Of a DNA stretch of 64,000 nt, positions 58,086 to 64,000 are shown in pieces. Position 1 is the first letter of the stretch, and the number at the start of each line of letters is the position of its first letter. The notes beneath the pieces were generated by a model that was not told the DNA's origin, searched no databases, and was given only the letters and a program-made list of their open reading frames with translations. The DNA lies in the NCBI RefSeq assembly GCF_900205755.1, contig NZ_OANS01000001.1:310001-374000 (forward strand), in the 5' to 3' direction. A program made the position numbers and the translations under genes. Source of the DNA: Polynucleobacter meluiroseus (lineage in GTDB: Bacteria; Pseudomonadota; Gammaproteobacteria; Burkholderiales; Burkholderiaceae).

Positions 58086-58115
58086 AAATACCAACCCCAG
58101 GGTTGGTATTTTTTG
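58086..58115. terminator. Terminator after katG, possibly bidirectional
   Basis: AATACCAACCC/GGGTTGGTATT hairpin with flanking A-run on the left and T-run on the right, between katG and the convergent ABC permease gene. Confidence 0.85.
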
Positions 58116-58141
58116 TCTAGTCGTTTTGCTTATCGACTGAT

Positions 58142-58909
58142 TTATTTCTTGAGTCGGTACCCTGTTTTAAAGATCCAAAAAACAGTCGCAATCGAGATGC
58201 CAAGGAAGGCTAAGGTCATGCCTAAGCTCACCCATAAGCTTACATCCTCAACGCTGTAAAAACTCCAACGGAAACCGCTGATCAAATAGACCACTGGATT
58301 AAGTAAGGCAACTTTTTGCCAAAAGGGTGGCAAGACCGAGATGGAGTAAAAGCTTCCACCCAAGAATGTAAGCGGGGTAATAATCAGTAAGGGCACAACT
58401 TGCAACTTTTCGAAGCCATCAGCCCAAATGCCGATGATGAAGCCGATCAAGCTAAATGTGACCGAGGTAAGCAACAAGTACACCAACATCCAGACTGGGT
58501 GATCGATTTTGACGGGCACAAATAAGGCGGAGGTCGCCAAAATAATGACCCCAAGAATGATGGATTTAGTGGCAGCCGCACCCACGTAACTGAGGATGAT
58601 TTCAAAAGGAGAAAGCGGGGCAGACAGCAGCTCATAAATAGTGCCGCTAAATTTAGGGAAGTAAATTCCAAAGGAGGCATTGGAAATACTTTGCGTGAGG
58701 AGTGAAAGCATGATGAGACCGGGCACAATAAATGCACCGTAACTAATTCCCTCCATTTCAGTAATACGAGAGCCGATAGCGGAACCAAAGACAACAAAGT
58801 ACAGCGAAGTTGAGATAACCGGTGCGATGATGCTTTGCATCAAGGTGCGCTTAGTGCGCGCCATTTCAAACTGATAGATTGCGCGGATACCAAAATAATT
58901 AAACGTCAT
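58142..58909 (-). CDS. ABC-2 type transporter permease (YadH-like)
   Basis: This 255-residue permease has six predicted helices with the ABC-2 pattern: [66 protein letters not shown], then [34 protein letters not shown]. It resembles E. coli YadH, whose substrate is unknown. It follows and overlaps the ATPase gene (ATG at 58909; another at 58927), giving one transporter operon. Confidence 0.88.
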   Translation of the reverse strand: MTFNYFGIRAIYQFEMARTKRTLMQSIIAPVISTSLYFVVFGSAIGSRITEMEGISYGAFIVPGLIMLSLLTQSISNASFGIYFPKFSGTIYELLSAPLSPFEIILSYVGAAATKSIILGVIILATSALFVPVKIDHPVWMLVYLLLTSVTFSLIGFIIGIWADGFEKLQVVPLLIITPLTFLGGSFYSISVLPPFWQKVALLNPVVYLISGFRWSFYSVEDVSLWVSLGMTLAFLGISIATVFWIFKTGYRLKK

Positions 58910-59840
58910 GATTGTGTGCTCCAGCATTCACTAGGTTGACGAAGATTTCTTCTAAGGAGCTTTGGGTAGTATGTAGATCTTTAAATACAAGCCCGTGCTC
59001 CGCAAGGGCTCTCAGTAGTTCAGCAATACCAATTTGTTCGCTATTGGAGTCATAGGTATAAACCAGCTCACTCTTATCTCCTGAGAGAGTTAAGCCGGGG
59101 AGCTGGAGTTCAATAGGTAAACTATCAACAGGATGTTGTAGCTGCAGGGTTAATTCTTTCTTGCCTAGCTTCTTCATCAAGGTACGCTTGTCTTCTACGA
59201 GAATCAGTTCTCCCTTGCGAATAATGCCAATACGATCTGCCATCTCTTCAGCTTCTTCGATGTAGTGCGTTGTCAGAATGATGGTGGTTCCAGCATTTTG
59301 TAGTTCCTTTACCAGCTTCCACATATCTCTGCGTAAGCTCACATCAACGCCAGCGGTGGGCTCATCCAAGAAGAGAACTTTAGGTTCATGCGACAAAGCT
59401 TTGGCAATCATTACGCGGCGTTTCATGCCTCCTGAAAGCGTCATGATCTTACTGTTCCGTTTATCCCAAAGAGATAGTTCTCTTAGCACTTTCTCAATGA
59501 AGACTGGGTTTGGAGGCTTTCCATAAAGCCCTCGGCTAAAGGTCACGGTATTCCAAACGGTTTCAAAGGAGTCGGTAGATAACTCTTGCGGAACCAAGCC
59601 GATCAATGAGCGCGCTTCCCGATAATGCCCAATGATGTCTTGACCGTCGACCAACACTTGCCCTGAGCTGGGATTGACGATGCCGCAAATAATACTGATC
59701 AGCGTTGTTTTACCTGCGCCATTTTGCCCTAGTAAAGCAAAGATTTCGCCCTTAGCAATATCAAGATTAATATTTTTGAGGGCCTGAAAGCCAGATTGGT
59801 ATGTTTTCGAAAGCTCGGAGATACTAATAATGTTATTCAT
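58899..59840 (-). CDS. ABC transporter ATP-binding protein (YadG-like)
   Basis: This 313-residue ATPase has Walker A ([13 protein letters not shown]), the Q-loop region (GLVPQELS), the ABC signature (LSGGMKRRV), Walker B ([12 protein letters not shown]) and the switch His ([10 protein letters not shown]). A C-terminal extension of about 90 residues follows. It pairs with the overlapping permease downstream. The pair resembles YadGH-type exporters, whose cargo is not known. It is divergent from the NRAMP-like gene by about 140 bp. Confidence 0.92.
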   Translation of the reverse strand: MNNIISISELSKTYQSGFQALKNINLDIAKGEIFALLGQNGAGKTTLISIICGIVNPSSGQVLVDGQDIIGHYREARSLIGLVPQELSTDSFETVWNTVTFSRGLYGKPPNPVFIEKVLRELSLWDKRNSKIMTLSGGMKRRVMIAKALSHEPKVLFLDEPTAGVDVSLRRDMWKLVKELQNAGTTIILTTHYIEEAEEMADRIGIIRKGELILVEDKRTLMKKLGKKELTLQLQHPVDSLPIELQLPGLTLSGDKSELVYTYDSNSEQIGIAELLRALAEHGLVFKDLHTTQSSLEEIFVNLVNAGAHNHDV

Positions 59841-59982
59841 TAGCTAGGATCTTACCTGAATAGCAGGAGATTCCTTGGTCTGATAGCCATCTAAAAATAG
59901 AAAAATACTGTAGACCTCAAGTAGTTTTGGCGTATCCCTTGAGAATCAAATACACTCAATCCATGGACACAATAGATCTCAC

Positions 59983-61260
59983 GTGAATATGAAAATCAGT
60001 GCACTGTGGGCTCGTTTACGAAATCATCCTTTGGCTAGAGTTGGCCCTGGTTTTGTCACTGGTGTTGCTGATGATGACCCTAGTGGCATCGTCACGTACT
60101 CTCAAGCTGGCGCACAATTTGGCCTCAACATGTTGTGGACTATGCCCTTGAGTTACCCCCTCATGGCAGCGATTCAGGTTTTATGCGCTCAGATTGGCAG
60201 AGTAACAGGGCGCGGACTTGCGGCGAATATGAAAGCAAGCTTTTCACCTGCGATTTTATTTATGCTGGTCCTACTCCTGCTGATAGCAAACATGATTAAC
60301 ATTGCGGCAGATATCGCCGCTATGGGAGAGGTTGCCCAGCTTGTAACGGGAATCAGCTGGCACATCATGACGGCTGTATTTGTTTTTAGTACGCTTGCTT
60401 TACAAATCTTCGTGCCCTATCACCGCTATGTTTATTTTTTGAAGTGGTTAACACTCTCTTTATTGGCCTATGTAGCAGTGCTTTTTACGATTCATGTCCC
60501 TTGGGCCGAAGTGATCTGGAGTACTTTTTTACCGAAGCTGAAATTAAATGCAGATACTGCGGCCGTGGTAGTAGGTGTATTTGGCACCACGATCAGTCCC
60601 TATTTATTCTTTTGGCAGGCCTCACAAGAAGTAGAGGATATGAAAGTAGGCGGTGGTTCGGGCTTGCTCTATGAGGATGCCGCTGTTGGCAGGGCTGAGA
60701 TAAGGCGTATTCAGTGGGATACCTGGAGCGGCATGTTCTATTCCAATGCCGCTGCTTATTTTATTATTTTGACCACTGCACTTACTCTGAATGCTGCGGG
60801 AATCAAAGATATTACTAGTGCTGCACAAGCGGCGGAAGCGTTAAGGCCACTCGCAGGAGACTTTGCCTATCTTCTTTTTGCTTTAGGTATTTTAGCGGTT
60901 GGTTTAATCGGAGTGCCGGTGTTAGCTGGTTCAGCTGCTTACGCCTTATCGGAAGTGTTCGGATGGCGGGCCAGCCTAGAAGATAAGGTTACTCAAGATA
61001 AAAAGTTTTATTTCATTATTGCGGTGAGTGTTTTGGGCGCCCTTGTGATTCAATATTCACCGATTAACCCTATGAAAGCTTTATTCTGGAGCGCAGTCAT
61101 TAATGGAGTCGTTGCAGTGCCCTTGATGGTCGCCATTCTCGTATTGGCTTCGCGTACTTCGGTAATGGGCTCATTTGTAGCTCCCAAAGGTATTTTGATG
61201 CTTGGTTGGTTGGCTACGGCGGTGATGTCTATAGCCGCAGTACTGATGTTGTTCGCTTAA
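59983..61260 (+). CDS. NRAMP-related divalent metal transporter
   Basis: This 425-residue protein has eleven predicted helices in the NRAMP/LeuT-like arrangement. The helix 1 motif reads GVADDDPSGIVTYSQAG, in place of the canonical DPGN, and the helix 6 region reads GTTISPYLFFWQASQE, in place of MPHN. It thus belongs to an NRAMP-related branch rather than MntH proper, and the ion carried cannot be inferred from the metal site. It starts at GTG 59983 or ATG 59989. It stands between the ABC operon and the efflux operon. Confidence 0.8.
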   Translation: MNMKISALWARLRNHPLARVGPGFVTGVADDDPSGIVTYSQAGAQFGLNMLWTMPLSYPLMAAIQVLCAQIGRVTGRGLAANMKASFSPAILFMLVLLLLIANMINIAADIAAMGEVAQLVTGISWHIMTAVFVFSTLALQIFVPYHRYVYFLKWLTLSLLAYVAVLFTIHVPWAEVIWSTFLPKLKLNADTAAVVVGVFGTTISPYLFFWQASQEVEDMKVGGGSGLLYEDAAVGRAEIRRIQWDTWSGMFYSNAAAYFIILTTALTLNAAGIKDITSAAQAAEALRPLAGDFAYLLFALGILAVGLIGVPVLAGSAAYALSEVFGWRASLEDKVTQDKKFYFIIAVSVLGALVIQYSPINPMKALFWSAVINGVVAVPLMVAILVLASRTSVMGSFVAPKGILMLGWLATAVMSIAAVLMLFA

Positions 61261-61323
61261 GCTCTTATTCAAGCTTTTTTCAGTTCAAAATCCGCTAAAC
61301 AGGAAAAGATAGAAGCGCTTAAA

Positions 61324-62775
61324 ATGGCACATCTTTTTAAGAACTCTATGAAAACCCTTTCGTCTGCTCCACTTGTTCTGTTATGCACGGCTTTAAGTTT
61401 GCTGCTGTCATCATGTGCTTTTTATCCAAGAGACAGCCTTCCAGAACAGGCGGTCACACCTATGGAGTTAGTAGAGCCCAAAGTAGATCAGCAAGCTAAG
61501 CTCGTTCAAGATCTTTGGTGGACAGTATTTGAGGATCCACAATTAAATCAGTTAGTTACTCTGAGCCTACGCTCGTCACCGAGTTTAGAGATTTCAGGGG
61601 CGCGGATTGTGGCGGCACAAGCAATGCTTGATACGGAGACTGCCGCATTTCTGCCGCAGATCGGGGTAGGGGGTCAAGTAGATCGCCAGCAGCTTTCCCA
61701 GAACTATATTTTCTTGCCAAGCTTTCCGGTCTATACCGGCTATGGTCTAGTGAATGCCTCATTAAATTGGTCGCTCGATATTTGGGGAAAGCAAAAGAAA
61801 TACTTTGATGCTGCAAAAAATCAAGTCAAGGCCGTTCGCGCAAATTATCAAGCTTCGGCATTATTGCTTTCGACAACAGTAGTGCGGGTCTATTTTGATT
61901 ACGATCGCGCGGTACAAATGCAAACTTTGTATGCCAAGGATGTAGAACTTAAAAAGAACTTGTATCAAATTGCCTTGGACAGGCAAAAGGTCGGTATCGC
62001 AGATGCCACTTTAGTGAATCAACGTAAGGTAGACTTTGAGGGCGCCCAGGCGAATGTCAGTCAGGCAAAGCTTACCGTCAAGATCATGCAACATCAATTA
62101 GCGGCATTAGCAAAAGAGGGCCCTTCTTGGGGTGAGGCGCTTAAACCTCCAATTCTCCAGGCTAATGCCCTCAACTTACCAGAAACTATTCCAGCAAACT
62201 TACTCGAGCGCAGACCGGATCTGCAGGCTTTACTCAGTCAAATTGATGTAGCTAAACTGCAACTAGAAGGTGCAAAATTAGAGTACTTACCTGACGTCAA
62301 CTTAGCCGGCTTCTTTGGATTTCAGTCCTTTGGTTTAAGTCAGTTGTTTGCCAGTAAAAGCCAGCAATTTAGTATTGGCCCGGCAATTAATTTGCCTATT
62401 TTTGATGGTGGCTTAATTGCTGCCAATATCACCAGTAAGGAAGCCGGAAGAAATCAAGCGATTGCTACTTATCAAGAGCAGCTAGTACAGGCGCTGCGTG
62501 AGGTAGCAGATGGAATTAGCTCGATGAAGAGCTCGCAAGCCAATTATGAGAGCTATACCAAAGCCTTTCAGAGCGCCAAAACTAATTACGACATTACTCA
62601 GCGCCGAAGTGATGTCGGTATTAATTCCAAAGAATCCGTGCTAAACGCAGAGCAAGCCTACATTGTCCAAGGTCAAAATTATGCAGATGCTAAAGCCAAA
62701 ATGCTTACAGCCAACGTCGTCTTAGTCCAAGCTCTAGGCGGCTCCTATCTCCGCACTACCGCTCAATCTCATTAA
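61324..62775 (+). CDS. Outer-membrane efflux lipoprotein (NodT/OprM family)
   Basis: This 483-residue protein is a TolC-like outer membrane factor with a lipoprotein signal (LVLLCTALSLLLSSC, lipobox LSSC). It has the twin OEP repeats: WWTVFEDPQLNQLVTLSLRSSPSLEISGARI, and the second half with LLERRPDLQALLSQIDVA, FSIGPAINLPIFDGG and the C-terminal coiled-coil pair. It forms the exit channel of the tripartite efflux pump with the two downstream genes, 2 bp away. Confidence 0.93.
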   Translation: MAHLFKNSMKTLSSAPLVLLCTALSLLLSSCAFYPRDSLPEQAVTPMELVEPKVDQQAKLVQDLWWTVFEDPQLNQLVTLSLRSSPSLEISGARIVAAQAMLDTETAAFLPQIGVGGQVDRQQLSQNYIFLPSFPVYTGYGLVNASLNWSLDIWGKQKKYFDAAKNQVKAVRANYQASALLLSTTVVRVYFDYDRAVQMQTLYAKDVELKKNLYQIALDRQKVGIADATLVNQRKVDFEGAQANVSQAKLTVKIMQHQLAALAKEGPSWGEALKPPILQANALNLPETIPANLLERRPDLQALLSQIDVAKLQLEGAKLEYLPDVNLAGFFGFQSFGLSQLFASKSQQFSIGPAINLPIFDGGLIAANITSKEAGRNQAIATYQEQLVQALREVADGISSMKSSQANYESYTKAFQSAKTNYDITQRRSDVGINSKESVLNAEQAYIVQGQNYADAKAKMLTANVVLVQALGGSYLRTTAQSH

Positions 62776-62777
62776 AT

Positions 62778-63764
62778 ATGAATGAAAAGAATTTAAATAT
62801 GGAAGCTATTCCTGAAAAGAAAAAATTCGATCGACCTAAGGCATTCAAAATCTTTTTGATAGCCCTCGTTTGCGCCTTTGCGCTGGCTCTGATTCTTTGG
62901 TTCATCTTTGGTCATAATTCAGAGTCTACGGACGATGCCTATGTCGGTGGTTCTCAGATTCAAATCGTGGCACAGGTTGAAGGTGCTGTCGCTTCCGTTG
63001 AGGTATCTGAAACGCAAGTGGTTAAAGAAGGTCAAACCCTATTTAAAATTGATCCAACGGAAGTAAAAATCGCTTCTGAAAAAGCGGATATTGAGTTGCT
63101 TAACGCCGCCGCCGATTATCAAAAGCGCACTGCCTTGCAGGGTGACGCAGCGGTTTCTAAGGAAGAGCTAGAGCATATGCGATTGGTGTTTAAGAAGGCT
63201 GTTGAAAATGCCCGTCAAGCCTACATTAACGTGTTACGCGCAAATGTTCAAAGCCCCGCTAAAGCTATCCTAGCTAAACGCTATGCTCAAGTAGGCCAAA
63301 GAGTCGCACCAGGCACGGCACTTGCTTTAATAGTGGCTGATGATGATATTTGGGTTGATGCGAACTTTAAAGAAGGTCAGCTAAAGAATATTCGTATTGG
63401 TCAGCCAGTTACATTAGAGTCCGATATCTACGGCGGGAAGATGGAATATCACGGCAAGGTAGTTGGCTTTGCCCCAGGTACTGGTTCTACACTCGCGCTT
63501 TTACCTCCGCAAAACGCCACAGGTAATTGGGTCAAAGTAGTGCAGCGCTTATCTGTGCGCATCGCCTTAGATCCAAAAGAACTACATGACTTTCCTCTGC
63601 ATGTTGGGCTCTCGATGGATGTCAAGGTCAATACCAAAGATACTCAGGGCGCCCCCTTGCAGGGAATGGAGGCGGGCCCAATTAGTAGCACCTCCATTTA
63701 TCAGAAGCAATTTGATGCAGCTGAAAATCATATTCGGTCTCTTGTGCAGCTGCAAAAGCATTAA
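62778..63764 (+). CDS. Membrane fusion protein, HlyD/EmrA family
   Basis: This 328-residue adaptor has an N-terminal membrane anchor (KIFLIALVCAFALALILWFIFGH) and the EmrA pattern STDDAYVGGSQIQIVAQVEGAVASVEVSETQVVKEGQTLFKIDP (biotinyl-lipoyl half), an abbreviated helical hairpin (the central coiled coil is shorter than in E. coli EmrA, 390 residues), and the beta-barrel with WVDANFKEGQLKNIRIGQPV. It joins the MFS pump to the outer-membrane factor. Tightly spaced with both. Confidence 0.92.
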   Translation: MNEKNLNMEAIPEKKKFDRPKAFKIFLIALVCAFALALILWFIFGHNSESTDDAYVGGSQIQIVAQVEGAVASVEVSETQVVKEGQTLFKIDPTEVKIASEKADIELLNAAADYQKRTALQGDAAVSKEELEHMRLVFKKAVENARQAYINVLRANVQSPAKAILAKRYAQVGQRVAPGTALALIVADDDIWVDANFKEGQLKNIRIGQPVTLESDIYGGKMEYHGKVVGFAPGTGSTLALLPPQNATGNWVKVVQRLSVRIALDPKELHDFPLHVGLSMDVKVNTKDTQGAPLQGMEAGPISSTSIYQKQFDAAENHIRSLVQLQKH

Positions 63765-63779
63765 TCCTTAGCAAACGCA

Positions 63780-64000
63780 ATGGCAACAACTCAGAATCCC
63801 CCGCAGTTAGTAGGGCTCAAGTTAGTTCTTGCTACAGTGGCATTGGGTCTTGGATCTTTTATGAACATCCTAGATATTTCCATTGCAAACGTGTCTTTGC
63901 CAGCGATTGCCGGGGACTTTGCTGTTAGTCCGGCACAGGGCACCTGGGTAATTACCTCTTATGCAGTGAGTGAGGCGATCATGCTACCTCTCACAGGATG
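63780..64000 (+). CDS. EmrB-type DHA2 family MFS efflux transporter, 3'-truncated by window end
   Basis: The first 73 residues of an EmrB/QacA-type drug:proton antiporter with 14 helices are visible. VALGLGSFMNILDISIANVSLPAIAGDFAVSPAQGTWVITSYAVSEAIMLPLTG shows the family helix 1 with the LDxTIVNVALP-type motif C-like region and the TWVxTSYxVxEAIxxP helix 2. It follows the EmrA-like gene by 15 bp and completes the tripartite pump. The remainder is outside the window. Confidence 0.9.
   Translation, partial: MATTQNPPQLVGLKLVLATVALGLGSFMNILDISIANVSLPAIAGDFAVSPAQGTWVITSYAVSEAIMLPLTG

Overview
This 64 kb window reads as a chromosomal segment of a small-genome beta-proteobacterium of the Burkholderiaceae, most like Polynucleobacter. 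The basis is the gene order (uvrD, BPSS1780-type membrane protein, thrB, DUF2782-like protein, polA; xseB-ispA-dxs; rpsU-yqeY-dnaG-rpoD), the Lys/Ala/Pro-rich N-terminal tail on sigma-70, tight spacing and moderate GC. The genus is inferred from general resemblance, not from a database search.

Layout. 1-14.6 kb: 3' end of a fatty-acid desaturase, rpmB-rpmG, radC, fkpB-ispH, argD, a ferredoxin-type flavin reductase, an SDR epimerase, glnS, tctBA, alaS with a TusA-like gene, and galU. 14.6-28.7 kb: valS, uvrD, thrB region, polA, a Tat-exported dienelactone hydrolase, a ZIP metal transporter, a thiosulfate/mercaptopyruvate sulfurtransferase and an orphan Rieske oxygenase. 28.9-40.6 kb: xseB-ispA-dxs-folE2 (isoprenoid precursor and folate-type pterin synthesis), tsaD, and the macromolecular-synthesis group rpsU-yqeY-dnaG-rpoD, with a sterol-desaturase-like gene wedged between dnaG and rpoD.

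40.56-43.57 kb is the accessory heart of the window. An intact tRNA-Ile(CAU) gene follows rpoD. About 2.6 kb further on is a second copy with identical exons, split after the anticodon by a 212-nt group I intron very like the Azoarcus pre-tRNA-Ile ribozyme. Between the two tRNAs lie two paralogous small-peptide cassettes (conserved upstream block, GTGGATAGTCCAC palindrome, peptide with a bacteriocin-like leader, near-identical terminator), a lipoprotein esterase and several GTGTGTAG-type repeats. No integrase was found.

43.8-64 kb is rich in stress and transport functions: a DASH-type cryptochrome/photolyase, a ChrR-like double-cupin protein, an FMN-binding stress protein, AtoE and CycA-like transporters, a FrnE-like DsbA protein, cytochrome b561 with two YceI proteins, a tight five-gene unit (DedA, membrane-anchored ATP-grasp, DinB, YHS, DoxX-like), katG, a YadGH-type ABC exporter, an NRAMP-related transporter lacking the usual metal motifs, and an outer membrane factor-EmrA-EmrB efflux operon that runs off the window end. 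Light, peroxide and redox defence, plus envelope maintenance, is the common theme of this last part.
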